A stretch of DNA of 64,000 nucleotides. It comes from Fibrobacter sp. Lineage in GTDB: Bacteria > Fibrobacterota > Fibrobacteria > Fibrobacterales > Fibrobacteraceae. The stretch lies in the NCBI GenBank assembly GCA_024398935.1, contig JAKSIH010000005.1:39275-103274 (forward strand), read 5' to 3'. Within the stretch, counting starts at the first letter, position 1. Each line of letters starts with the position of its first letter. Below the pieces are notes generated by a model, which saw nothing but the letters and a program-made list of their open reading frames with translations, was not told the DNA's origin and searched no databases. The translations under genes and the position numbers were made by a program. This document shows positions 6,408 to 13,137 of the stretch, piece by piece.

Positions 6408-6590
6408 ATGAACGAAAAGTTCAAGTCATCCGCTAACGGCGTGACCGTGGAGATCGAGGTGGAGAACGGCAAGAGCTTCATCAGGGCCTACGGCAAGGTG
6501 AACCCGATGGTAAAGAAGGCCGTGGCGGAGCTGCAGTACAGCCTCATGCCTCCGCAGTGGGTCATGCGCCAGGTAATGAAGATCGTGTAA
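6408..6590 (+). CDS. Hypothetical small phage protein, 60 residues
   Basis: ATG at 6408 lies 2 bp after the upstream stop. The product (MNEKFKSSANGVTVEIEVENG...) begins with a beta-like stretch and ends with a helical region (KKAVAELQYSLMP). The family is unknown. Codon use and tight packing agree with a real gene. Confidence 0.6.
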   Translation: MNEKFKSSANGVTVEIEVENGKSFIRAYGKVNPMVKKAVAELQYSLMPPQWVMRQVMKIV

Positions 6591-6611
6591 CACAAATCAA
6601 GAGGAACCAAT

Positions 6612-7586
6612 ATGTCGAACGAAACCGTAAATACGGCGGGCTCCGTGCCCGCGGCCGTGGCACAGCCTGTGATGGACGTCATGGCGAACCTGAACGAACT
6701 CAAGAGACGGGCCGAGATGGTGTCCGTCGTTAAGTCCCAGCTGATGTGCGAGAACACGCACTTCGGCGTAATCCCCGGCTGCGGGAACAAGCCCACGCTA
6801 CTGAAGAACGGCGCCGAGCTGCTCTGCATGGCGTTCAAGCTGGCGAGCGACGCGAGGGTGGAGGTCTCCGACCTCGGGAACGGCCACCGCGAATACACCG
6901 TGACCACGACCCTCGCCGCCATCGGGTCCGGCGAACTCATCGCCACCGGACTCGGCAGCTGCTCCACCATGGAAAGCAAGTACCGCTACCGCGGCAACGA
7001 GGCCGTGAACACCGGGAAGCCCGTCCCCAAGGAATACTGGAACGCCAAGCGTAACGGCAACGCGCAGGAGATGAAGAGGATCCTCGGAGGTGCCGGGTTC
7101 AAGGCCCAGAAGGATGACGGCGGAAACTGGATGATCTATCAGAAGTCGGAAAAGAAGCTAGAGAATCCCGACATCGCCGACACCTACAACACCGTGCTGA
7201 AGATGGCATCCAAGCGCTCCCTGGTGGACGCGGTCCTCAAGGCGACCGGCGGCAGCTGCGAATTCACCCAGGACATCGAGGACATGGCCGCCACCGCCGA
7301 TACCTACGCCGAGACGTCCTACGGCGACAGCGACTACTCCGCACAGATCGAGGACGAGGGCCTGGCGAACTTCCGCGCCTCCATGGACAAGATGCACGGT
7401 GACTGTCCGGAGGCCTACGACGACACCATGCAGAAGCTGGGCTACGCCTCGATTGAAGCGGTACCCGCAGCCGAACGGCAGAAGGTCTACCGCAAGGTCT
7501 ACAACGGACTCTGCGCCTACTTCAGCGCCAGGAAGTCCGCGCAGCAGGAAGCAGGCGAAGTGAACGGGGAGGTGGAAAATGGCTAG
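6612..7586 (+). CDS. Phage protein with HFGVIPG-KPTLLK signature, probably DNA recombination or replication
   Basis: A 324-residue protein. Residues about 50-80 read THFGVIPG..NKPTLLKNGAELLCMAF, a motif shared by a widespread group of phage early proteins of roughly this size encoded beside SSB, annealing or nuclease genes. A lysine-rich middle (YNTVLKMASKRSLVDAVL) follows, as in single-strand-annealing-type proteins. The C-terminus is acidic. AGAGGA precedes the ATG. The next gene starts inside its 3' end (8-bp overlap). A role as annealing or recombination factor fits the nearby SSB but is inference from recalled family features. Confidence 0.55.
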   Translation: MSNETVNTAGSVPAAVAQPVMDVMANLNELKRRAEMVSVVKSQLMCENTHFGVIPGCGNKPTLLKNGAELLCMAFKLASDARVEVSDLGNGHREYTVTTTLAAIGSGELIATGLGSCSTMESKYRYRGNEAVNTGKPVPKEYWNAKRNGNAQEMKRILGGAGFKAQKDDGGNWMIYQKSEKKLENPDIADTYNTVLKMASKRSLVDAVLKATGGSCEFTQDIEDMAATADTYAETSYGDSDYSAQIEDEGLANFRASMDKMHGDCPEAYDDTMQKLGYASIEAVPAAERQKVYRKVYNGLCAYFSARKSAQQEAGEVNGEVENG

Positions 7587-8082
7587 GGAAGTAATGATCC
7601 TCACGACAAAGGAAATCAGTGAGAACCTTTTTGCAAGCGAAGGCGCCAAGAGCTGCTACGAGTTCGCAATGAAGAACGCAGGACTTGACATGGACGAGGG
7701 AGCCGTGGCTAACTTCGTCGCGCAGCGCAATGCCAAGAGCGGGTGGCGCGACCTCTGGGAACTCAAGGCATGGTGCGAGAAGACCGCCGCCTCAATCAAG
7801 GAGGTAAGCAAGCACACCTTCAACGTGGGTACCGCCGAGGAATTGCCCTCCTACGTCAAGTGGACGAAGCAGTCCTACACCTACGAATTCCAGGAAGGCG
7901 CCGCCGCGGCCGTCGCGGAGGCCCTGATCAAGAAGCGCCTGGTGACGAAGGAGCAGCTGCTGAACACCGTGTCCGTAGCCGCCATGGTCAAGGCCGCGGG
8001 GCTTACCACCGAGAAGCTCATGGACATGTTCCCGGACACAATCCTGGAGAAGCCCAAGGAACGGACCCTCTCCATCAAGTAG
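7579..8082 (+). CDS. Hypothetical phage early protein, 167 residues
   Basis: It overlaps the previous gene by 8 bp, implying coupled expression with the KPTLLK protein. The product is helical in its first half (SCYEFAMKNAGLDMDEGAVANFVAQRN) and again at the C-terminus (AVAEALIKKRLVTKEQLLNTVSVAAMVKAAGL). There are no cysteine clusters, Walker motifs or membrane spans. Partners of such annealing-like proteins are often nucleases, but no nuclease motif can be confirmed here. Confidence 0.65.
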   Translation: MAREVMILTTKEISENLFASEGAKSCYEFAMKNAGLDMDEGAVANFVAQRNAKSGWRDLWELKAWCEKTAASIKEVSKHTFNVGTAEELPSYVKWTKQSYTYEFQEGAAAAVAEALIKKRLVTKEQLLNTVSVAAMVKAAGLTTEKLMDMFPDTILEKPKERTLSIK

Positions 8083-8150
8083 ATACTCATAATCCTCCTG
8101 AAGAGACCGCCTCCCAGTAGCGCTCCCAATCATGCGAACGGAGGCATCCA

Positions 8151-8250
8151 CGGCACCTATGGCTCACGGCGGCAGGCTGAACACTAACACAACCAGCCGA
8201 CACCCGAATTCCCAATGCCGCCGCGCCGGGTCCGATTCCCGGGGTGCCGA
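8151..8250 (+). ncRNA. tRNA-like structured RNA (not a canonical tRNA)
   Basis: Four nested perfect helices can be drawn in 100 nt: a 7-bp acceptor-like stem CGGCACC (8151-8157) with GGTGCCG (8243-8249) followed by a discriminator-like A; a 5-bp T-arm-like stem CCGGG/CCCGG with a 7-nt TCCGATT loop (8226-8242) stacked directly on the acceptor; an 8-bp stem CGGCGGCA (8167-8174) with TGCCGCCG (8216-8223); and inside it a 5-bp GGCTG/CAGCC hairpin with a 14-nt loop. There is no normal D-stem or 7-nt anticodon loop and no encoded CCA. The layout (acceptor, unpaired D-like loop with GG, one long stem, T-arm) is closest to the tRNA-like domain of tmRNA. It lies in a gene-free gap of about 260 bp. Expression is not proven. 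Confidence 0.6.
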
Positions 8251-8259
8251 TAACAGAAA

Positions 8260-8301
8260 GGCCGCGAACGTTTTTCCCAATTTTTAACCGATGGCCGCGA
8301 A
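8260..8301. repeat. 9-bp direct repeat pair upstream of the excisionase/integrase genes
   Basis: GGCCGCGAA occurs at 8260-8268 and 8293-8301, 33 bp apart (about three helical turns), between the tRNA-like RNA and the AlpA-like gene. The pair may be integrase-arm or regulator sites. Confidence 0.4.
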
Positions 8302-8344
8302 GTGAGAAAACAATAAATGGGACAATTTTTTGAAGGAGTCAAGA

Positions 8345-8572
8345 ATGCAACAGGAACAGATCGTACCGGAAGAGGACATCAGGGTCGTCATGGACGAGCC
8401 CTACTACACCCGCTCCGGTGCCATCAAGGTCATGGGCGTAAAGTCCACATGCCTCTCCAAGGAAATCCGCGAGAAGCGAATCTCCGTTTTCAGGCACCCG
8501 GCTGGAGACCTGTTCTCCAAGGATGCCATCCAGGCGTGGATCATCAACAGGACCAGCAGGGCGAGGAAGTAG
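8345..8572 (+). CDS. AlpA/excisionase-like HTH protein
   Basis: ATG 8345 is chosen over an upstream TTG because a perfect AAGGAG (8333-8338) lies before it. The 75-residue product has a winged-helix core typical of AlpA/Xis proteins: YYTRSGAIKVMGVKSTCLSK (HTH) then ISVFRHPAGDLFSKDAIQAWI (wing and final helix). It lies 3 bp upstream of the tyrosine integrase, where a recombination directionality factor is expected. The ribosome binding site matches 8 nt of the small RNA candidate at 13138-13217. Confidence 0.7.
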   Translation: MQQEQIVPEEDIRVVMDEPYYTRSGAIKVMGVKSTCLSKEIREKRISVFRHPAGDLFSKDAIQAWIINRTSRARK

Positions 8573-8575
8573 GCC

Positions 8576-9562
8576 ATGGCGTCCATCACTCTCGTACAGA
8601 AGAACAAGTCCAAGGGGATAAGGACGTGGTACGCACGCGTCCCCGATTCCCGCGGGGTGCACTTCTACAGCCTGGGGACGACGAACAAGACCGAGGCCAA
8701 GGCCGTACTGCAGGAACGCATCCGCGAGGGAGCCTATGACGCGAGGGACGAACGGTCCACCATGACGCTGGGCGAGGCCGCCACGAGGTTCGAGGGCTAC
8801 CAGAGGGCGAAGGGCTCCAAGAGCTCGAGCATAGACACCATCCTGCAGGCCGTGAACATGCTGGAGCCGCTCTTCGGCTGCGTGGTTTCCGAACTTGCCA
8901 CGAAGGACATTTCCGACACGTTCATGGCGGCGGCCGAGAGCCTGAGCCCGACGACATACAGGAACAGGAAGACCATCCTCTCCACGTTCTTCAAGTATGT
9001 CGTGGAAGTGCTGGAGCTCATCCCGGGCAATCCGGTACCGAAGGCGATTCCGAGGAGGAAGATGGTCAAGCCCGTAAGGTTCTTCTGGACCCGTGAGCAG
9101 ATCGACCGCATCCTTGCGGAGTCCCCGACACCGCACCACCGGCTGCTCTACTCGTTCATGGCGTTCGCGGGACTCCGTGTATCGGAGGCGCTGGCCATGA
9201 CGCCGGAAAAGATCTACGGCAAAGAGATCCACGTCGTTGGCAAGGGCGACAAGTTCGCCACCATCCCGGTATCGCCCAGGCTGCAGAGGGAAATCGACCG
9301 CTGCCCGCCCCCGTGGGATTTCCACTACAACAGGGCCACGCTGAAGAAGGTCTGCTCTAGGGCTATCCCGGAGGGCTTCCCGGGAGTCGCCCATGCACAC
9401 CGTTTCCGTCACAGCTTCGGCTCCAACCTCATAAGGGAGGGCGTGAACATCAAGGTGGTCCAGACGCTCATGCGGCACGAGAACATCCAGCTCACCCTCG
9501 ACATATACGGGCACCTGCTGGATACTGACCCCAAGGACGCTCTGGAGAAGGTGTTCGCATGA
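8576..9562 (+). CDS. int: Phage tyrosine recombinase (integrase)
   Basis: A 328-residue integrase with an N-terminal arm-binding part, a SAM-like core-binding domain (TLGEAATRFEGYQRAKGSK..., about 60-150) and a C-terminal catalytic domain. All catalytic residues are visible: Arg in FAGLRVSEAL, Lys in VVGKGDKFATIP, His-x-x-Arg in AHRFRHSFGS, His in LMRHENIQLTLD and the nucleophile Tyr in DIYGHL. It lies in mid early-region, not at a visible prophage end, which is atypical because attP usually neighbours int. The directly upstream tRNA-like sequence could be related to the attachment site. The next small ORF overlaps its stop by 4 bp. Confidence 0.95.
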   Translation: MASITLVQKNKSKGIRTWYARVPDSRGVHFYSLGTTNKTEAKAVLQERIREGAYDARDERSTMTLGEAATRFEGYQRAKGSKSSSIDTILQAVNMLEPLFGCVVSELATKDISDTFMAAAESLSPTTYRNRKTILSTFFKYVVEVLELIPGNPVPKAIPRRKMVKPVRFFWTREQIDRILAESPTPHHRLLYSFMAFAGLRVSEALAMTPEKIYGKEIHVVGKGDKFATIPVSPRLQREIDRCPPPWDFHYNRATLKKVCSRAIPEGFPGVAHAHRFRHSFGSNLIREGVNIKVVQTLMRHENIQLTLDIYGHLLDTDPKDALEKVFA

Positions 9563-9681
9563 CGGACTTCATGGCCGACGTAAGGAAGAGGATCGCCGAG
9601 CACGAGTTCCGCCCGGTCTGCATCCGGAAAAGGAGGGTGTACGCCCTCTTCGCAATACTAACAAACCTAAGAAAGGAATGA
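9559..9681 (+). CDS. Short ORF of 40 residues between int and ssb
   Basis: ATGA overlap with the integrase stop, then a basic 40-residue product (MTDFMADVRKRIAEHEF...RKRRVYALFAILTNLRKE). Its last codons carry the ribosome binding site of ssb. The overlap pattern matches neighbouring phage genes, but the product is short and has no recognisable family, so it may be only a coupling leader. Confidence 0.4.
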   Translation: MTDFMADVRKRIAEHEFRPVCIRKRRVYALFAILTNLRKE

Positions 9682-9683
9682 TC

Positions 9684-10184
9684 ATGGCATATCTAAACAA
9701 GGTGATGCTCATCGGCTACGTCGGGAAGGACCCGGTGCCTACAGTGACCAGCATGGGGAAGAAGCGGGTCTCCTTCTCCCTTGCGACCTCCCGTCGCTAC
9801 CGCGACAACAACGGCGAGCAGAAGGAACAGACCGACTGGCACAATATCGTCGTCTGGGGGAAGACCGCCGACCTCGTGGAACAGCTCCGCGTCTCCAAGG
9901 GGACTACCCTCTACGTGGAGGGCCGCCTCACGAACCGCAGCTGGACCGACCAGGCTACCGGACAGAAGCGCAACACTACGGAAGTTGAGTTGGACACCTT
10001 CCAGCTGCTCACTCCGAGGAACGCCCAGACTGCAGCATCGCAGCATGGCAACCCCTACAGCCAGCAGAACGGAGGGCACAACCCCTACAGCCAGCAGAAT
10101 GCCGCGTCCGGACAGCAGCCCCAGCATGATGACATGGGCTACGGCGGCTACAACCCGGAGGAAGACGATGGGCTTCCGTTCTAG
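9684..10184 (+). CDS. ssb: Phage single-stranded DNA-binding protein
   Basis: A 166-residue SSB of normal bacterial length. The OB fold is clear (MAYLNKVMLIGYVGKDP, VSFSLATSRRY, EQTDWHNIVVWGKTAD, LYVEGRLTNRSWTD), followed by a Gln/Asn/Gly-rich linker with two repeats of NPYSQQN and the acidic C-terminal tip DDGLPF that recruits partner proteins. I prefer the ATG at 9684 over 9678 because AAGGA is better spaced for it. It protects single-stranded DNA during phage replication and fits with the annealing-type protein upstream. Confidence 0.95.
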   Translation: MAYLNKVMLIGYVGKDPVPTVTSMGKKRVSFSLATSRRYRDNNGEQKEQTDWHNIVVWGKTADLVEQLRVSKGTTLYVEGRLTNRSWTDQATGQKRNTTEVELDTFQLLTPRNAQTAASQHGNPYSQQNGGHNPYSQQNAASGQQPQHDDMGYGGYNPEEDDGLPF

Positions 10185-10218
10185 GAACTTCTAACCAAAA
10201 CGAAAAAAGGAAATCGAT

Positions 10219-11589
10219 ATGGAAATCAAGCGAATCAAGCTCAAGAACATCATCCAGGACGACAGGAACCCGCGTTCCGACATCGGGGACGTAAGGGACC
10301 TGGAGGCTTCCATCAGGAATCACGGACTCATCGAGCCCATTGTCGTAACATGGGACGTGTCCAGGTGCGTATTCCGCGTCGTCGTCGGAAACCGCCGACT
10401 CCAGGCGCTGATGAACATCGGGTACGAGGAAATCGACTGCATCGTAAAGGACTCCGACGAGAACCTGAACGAAATCTCCATTGCCGAGAACATCGTCCGC
10501 CTCGACATGAGTCCTGCCGACGAGTGCCGCGCCATCAAGAGGCTTGTAGACTGCGGTGAGGACATCCGTTCCATCGCGGTACGTTTCGGCCATAACGCAA
10601 GATGGGCCGTTGGCCGCCTAAAGATGGCGGAACTCGGGGAGGACATCCTCGCCAGGGTCGACTCCGGGAAGATCACCCTTGCCCATGCCGAGGCGCTGTC
10701 CATGTGCGACAGCGACGGTGACGTCAAGCGGTTTGCAGACATGTGCTCCTACAACAGCCCCGAGGAAATCAGGCGCAGGATACTTGCGGAGAAGAAGAAC
10801 CTGGCGAAGGCCCCCTTCGACGTGCATAGGGTCTGCAGGAAATGCAAAAAGAAGACCGTCAAGGACCAGGACCTCTTCGGTGACGTGACCGAGAGCTACT
10901 GCCGCGACGGCGAATGCTACTGCCGCAATGTAAAGGCGGTCATTGATCGCAAGCGCAGGGAACTCCTGGACAAGGGCTACCGCGAGTATGACGGCAACTG
11001 GTGGGCCTTCGAGAACTGCCGTGGCTTCATCAGGTTCGATGGCGAGCATTCGGAAAAGGAATGTGAAGCCATCGAATCCATCAGGGGACAGGGACTGGGT
11101 CCGTTCTTCATGATAGACGAAAGTACCGCTGAAGCTTCGATCCGCTGGGACTGCGACGAGGCAGGTACCGACCCGGAGGAAGATGCCGCCTCCGCAGAAC
11201 GCAAGCTCTCCTTCAGGGTCAGGGAAATCGTCGAAGCCAAGGAGAAGGACGCCATGAAGGAAGTCCTCGTGCACCTGATGAACGGCGTGGACGACATGAC
11301 CGTCGCAGTCCTCTTCGACTACTTCAACCGTTTCAACTATGACAGGTTGCGGTTTGGCGTGGTTTCGGACGGGGATGCCGACGATGACGAAGATTACGTC
11401 GAAGGCGCCGTCGCCAACATCGGCGAGAGGACGTCTGGAGGGATCGACCAGCGCGAGTATATTATCGACGCCCTTGTCGATGAACTTTCCCGTAGCTACG
11501 AGAGCGAGACCGAGCGAGCCTTCTGGAAGATGAAGGAACGCAGCGAGTACGAGGAAGAGGCCCGAAGGGAGCTGTCCGCCGAAAAATAG
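10219..11589 (+). CDS. ParB/Srx-domain phage protein with C-terminal extension
   Basis: A 456-residue protein. Residues 1-90 form a ParB N-terminal (ParB/Srx) domain: RNPRSD, LEASIRNHGLIEPIVV, VVVGNRRLQAL (the GxRR nucleotide-binding box) and SIAENIVRLDMSPADE. An HTH follows (IRSIAVRFGHNARWAVGRLKMAELG). The long C-terminal half is not from chromosomal ParB. It includes a Cys cluster (CRKCKKKTV...YCRDGECYC, about 205-237) and an acidic tail. In phages such ParB-like proteins act in plasmid-like partition, gene regulation or DNA modification control; the role here is open. GGAAATCG precedes the start, and a structured terminator follows the gene. Confidence 0.75.
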   Translation: MEIKRIKLKNIIQDDRNPRSDIGDVRDLEASIRNHGLIEPIVVTWDVSRCVFRVVVGNRRLQALMNIGYEEIDCIVKDSDENLNEISIAENIVRLDMSPADECRAIKRLVDCGEDIRSIAVRFGHNARWAVGRLKMAELGEDILARVDSGKITLAHAEALSMCDSDGDVKRFADMCSYNSPEEIRRRILAEKKNLAKAPFDVHRVCRKCKKKTVKDQDLFGDVTESYCRDGECYCRNVKAVIDRKRRELLDKGYREYDGNWWAFENCRGFIRFDGEHSEKECEAIESIRGQGLGPFFMIDESTAEASIRWDCDEAGTDPEEDAASAERKLSFRVREIVEAKEKDAMKEVLVHLMNGVDDMTVAVLFDYFNRFNYDRLRFGVVSDGDADDDEDYVEGAVANIGERTSGGIDQREYIIDALVDELSRSYESETERAFWKMKERSEYEEEARRELSAEK

Positions 11590-11597
11590 TGGAACCG

Positions 11598-11675
11598 TGG
11601 CCCAGGCGGACCGTCCGAAGTTGAATTGACCGGACAGCCCAGCAATAAATTACACAGCCGCCTGGGCCATTTTTT
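11598..11675 (+). terminator. Long structured terminator or small RNA
   Basis: A perfect 12-bp stem TGGCCCAGGCGG (11598-11609) with CCGCCTGGGCCA (11658-11669) is followed by six T. The 48-nt loop carries an inner GTCCG/CGGAC hairpin. As a terminator this is unusually large, and the folded loop suggests a separate or processed RNA, or a regulated leader for the downstream gene whose ribosome binding site follows at once. Confidence 0.65.
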
Positions 11676-11688
11676 AAGGAGTCGAAAA

Positions 11689-11805
11689 ATGGCAGGTAAA
11701 CTGAAGAGAAGTGTCGCCCAGATCGAGGCGGAAATCAAGAAGCTGCAGAGCCAGCTCGAAAGAAAAAAATCATGGAGTCCACGACCAGGTTCTCCAATGC
11801 CGTAA
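11689..11805 (+). CDS. Short coiled-coil ORF ending at a slippery A7 run
   Basis: ATG 11689 has AAGGAG upstream and encodes 38 residues in the zero frame (MAGKLKRSVAQIEAEIKKLQ...). The helical, heptad-like part ends at a run of seven A, read AGA AAA AAA T, after which the zero frame runs into an unrelated tail and a stop. A -1 shift on A-AAA-AAA would join it to the next ORF (11772-11951), giving about 86 residues. Either programmed frameshifting, transcript slippage or a disabling mutation could explain this. The ribosome binding site is complementary over 10 nt to the small RNA candidate at 13138-13217. Confidence 0.5.
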   Translation: MAGKLKRSVAQIEAEIKKLQSQLERKKSWSPRPGSPMP

Positions 11806-11951
11806 GGAACAGGCTTGCGGAAATCATGCGTAACCACAACGTGGAACTTACCGGTGCGGAAGTGGACTTTATCGTAACTCCGTGTGAGTCGGTCGAAAAG
11901 ATGTATTTCAAGACAAGAGGTCAAGATGGATCTGAAGAAGAAGATTGCTGA
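11772..11951 (+). CDS. Small phage ORF, possibly the -1 frame partner of the preceding ORF
   Basis: The frame encodes 59 residues from an internal ATG (MESTTRFSNAVRNRLAEIMRN...EVDFIVTP). No ribosome binding site is seen before this ATG, which supports expression by frameshifting from 11689. It ends inside the start of the next gene (26-bp overlap). The helix-rich N-terminus and short beta-like FIVTP end are not recognisable as a family. Confidence 0.45.
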   Translation: MESTTRFSNAVRNRLAEIMRNHNVELTGAEVDFIVTPCESVEKMYFKTRGQDGSEEEDC

Positions 11952-12384
11952 ACGTGAGGAATCCCGCCTTGAAAGGCTGGTGAAGGAAATGAACTCCAGG
12001 GAGCCAGACGCCCCGGCAGGCAGGAAGCGCGGCCGTAGGAAGAAGCCTCCCGTACAAGTACCTGGATTTGTCGTGAGCGATTCCGTGGAGCCTGAGGTTC
12101 TCTTTCCGGACCAGTACGCAAAGGCCGATTCCGGAAAGCCCCGTCTCTCGCTCGTACCCGTGAAAATCCTAGAGGCAGTGGCGAAGGTCCGCGAATTCGG
12201 CTGTAGAAAGTATGGCGACCCGGACAACTGGAAACGCGTCGAAAAGGGGCGGTACAGGGACGCTGCCTTCAGGCACCTGGTCAAGTACATCGGCGACCCC
12301 GGCGGTGTGGACGAGGAATCCGGACTCCCGCACCTCTGGCACCTCGCCTGCAATGTCGCCTTCCTGGTGGAGCTGGAAAAGTGA
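11926..12384 (+). CDS. dATP/dGTP diphosphohydrolase-like protein (DUF5664)
   Basis: Start ATG 11926 has AGAGGT upstream. Residues 1-60 are a basic, helical extension (EREESRLERLVKEMNS, RKRGRRKKP). The C-terminal ~90 residues match DUF5664 features: DSGKPRLSLVPVKILEAVAKV, KYGDPDNWK, DAAFRHLVKYI, DEESGLPHLWHLACNVAFL, with the acidic and His residues of an all-alpha NTP pyrophosphatase. Related cyanophage enzymes (MazZ) hydrolyse dATP/dGTP and support 2-aminoadenine genomes, but many phages carry DUF5664 without base replacement and no PurZ is seen here. A role in shaping the nucleotide pool is likely. Confidence 0.7.
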   Translation: MDLKKKIAEREESRLERLVKEMNSREPDAPAGRKRGRRKKPPVQVPGFVVSDSVEPEVLFPDQYAKADSGKPRLSLVPVKILEAVAKVREFGCRKYGDPDNWKRVEKGRYRDAAFRHLVKYIGDPGGVDEESGLPHLWHLACNVAFLVELEK

Positions 12385-12551
12385 CCGCAAGGATGGAACG
12401 CCTGATCTGTACGATGTGCAGCTGGGAGACCGAGCGGGAATGGACCCCTCGGAAGAAGGGTGGACGGGGCAAGTCCGCAACCTGCCAGAAGTGCGGGAGA
12501 AGGATGCTCCGGAAGCTCTGCATCCAGAATATCAACCTGAAGGAGGACTAG
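12381..12551 (+). CDS. Small zinc-ribbon protein
   Basis: A GTG start overlaps the upstream stop (GTGA). The 56-residue product has two Cys pairs (LICTMCSWE ... ATCQKCGRR), a classic zinc-ribbon, within a basic sequence. An in-frame ATG at 12393 is an alternative start. It may be a nucleic-acid-binding or transcription accessory factor. It is coupled to the diphosphohydrolase gene. Confidence 0.6.
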   Translation: MTARMERLICTMCSWETEREWTPRKKGGRGKSATCQKCGRRMLRKLCIQNINLKED

Positions 12552-12553
12552 AT

Positions 12554-12880
12554 GTGAAAAAAAGAAAAACCCTGATCAGCAGGAACATGGCCGCAGTCTG
12601 CGAGGACCTTCGCAGGCAGCAGAGGGAGCTGCTTCAGATGGCGGATAAGGACAACCTCCAGAGCGATGCCTGCGTCAAGTACCCGCCCTGCATCTGCTGC
12701 GGCAAGGAAGGAACCAATGTCCGCAAGTGCTTCTTCCCGCTGGATTACGAGGCGCAGGTTCGTTCGTTCGGATGGACGTTCTCCATGAGCCTCTGCGTGG
12801 ACTGCCTGAACAAGGCTATAGATCGGGACCGGGTCTTCCAAATCGTGGACCTCAAGGAAATAGGAGTGTACGTCAAATGA
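12554..12880 (+). CDS. Cys-rich phage protein, probable zinc binding
   Basis: The GTG at 12554 is chosen because a perfect AAGGAGG (12539-12545) precedes it. The 108-residue product starts MKKRKTLISRN and contains a Cys cluster typical of a zinc knuckle (YPPCICCGKEGTNVRKCFFPL), then a later SLCVDCLNKA pair. A helical C-terminus follows. No family is recognised. The 3' end overlaps the next gene by 4 bp. Confidence 0.65.
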   Translation: MKKRKTLISRNMAAVCEDLRRQQRELLQMADKDNLQSDACVKYPPCICCGKEGTNVRKCFFPLDYEAQVRSFGWTFSMSLCVDCLNKAIDRDRVFQIVDLKEIGVYVK

Positions 12881-13089
12881 AGACCGTCATGGGGACACTG
12901 TGCTACACTCTCGGCGAGGCCGCAAGGCTTTACGGCGACGACAGGGCGAAGACCTTCTGGAAAAGGCTTGACCGCCTGACCTGCCCGAGAATCCAGCCGG
13001 GCGGGGTAGGCGGCAGGATCTATTTTCCGTCCATCGCGTTCGAGAAGTGGATGGCCGAGCAGAGGGGAAATGTTCGTAAACGGAAATAA
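12877..13089 (+). CDS. Helix-turn-helix (AlpA/MerR-like) phage protein
   Basis: A 70-residue protein starting at ATGA. It has a winged-helix pattern: CYTLGEAARLYGDDRAKTFWKRL (HTH), then RIQPGGVGGRIYFPSIAFEKWM (wing and last helix), like excisionases and small transcriptional regulators. It is the last gene with phage character before the promoter-terminator unit at 13101-13217. It could be a second recombination directionality factor or a late regulator. Confidence 0.6.
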   Translation: MKTVMGTLCYTLGEAARLYGDDRAKTFWKRLDRLTCPRIQPGGVGGRIYFPSIAFEKWMAEQRGNVRKRK

Positions 13090-13100
13090 ACAAATATGCC

Positions 13101-13131
13101 TTGACAGAACTCTTGCCTGGAGCGATACAAT
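13101..13131 (+). promoter_or_regulatory. Promoter of a candidate small RNA
   Basis: A perfect -35 TTGACA (13101-13106) is followed by TACAAT (13126-13131) at 19 bp, or GATACA at 17 bp. No gene start follows, only a short stretch ending in a terminator. Confidence 0.6.
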
Positions 13132-13137
13132 ATGTAG

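Noticed and set aside
8151..8250. Canonical tRNA or tmRNA
   Set aside because: Acceptor and T-arm are good, but there is no D-stem, no 7-nt anticodon loop, no tag reading frame and too short a length for tmRNA.
11926..12384. Evidence for a 2-aminoadenine (Z) genome
   Set aside because: Only the DUF5664 protein is present; no PurZ-like or dedicated polymerase gene is seen in the window.
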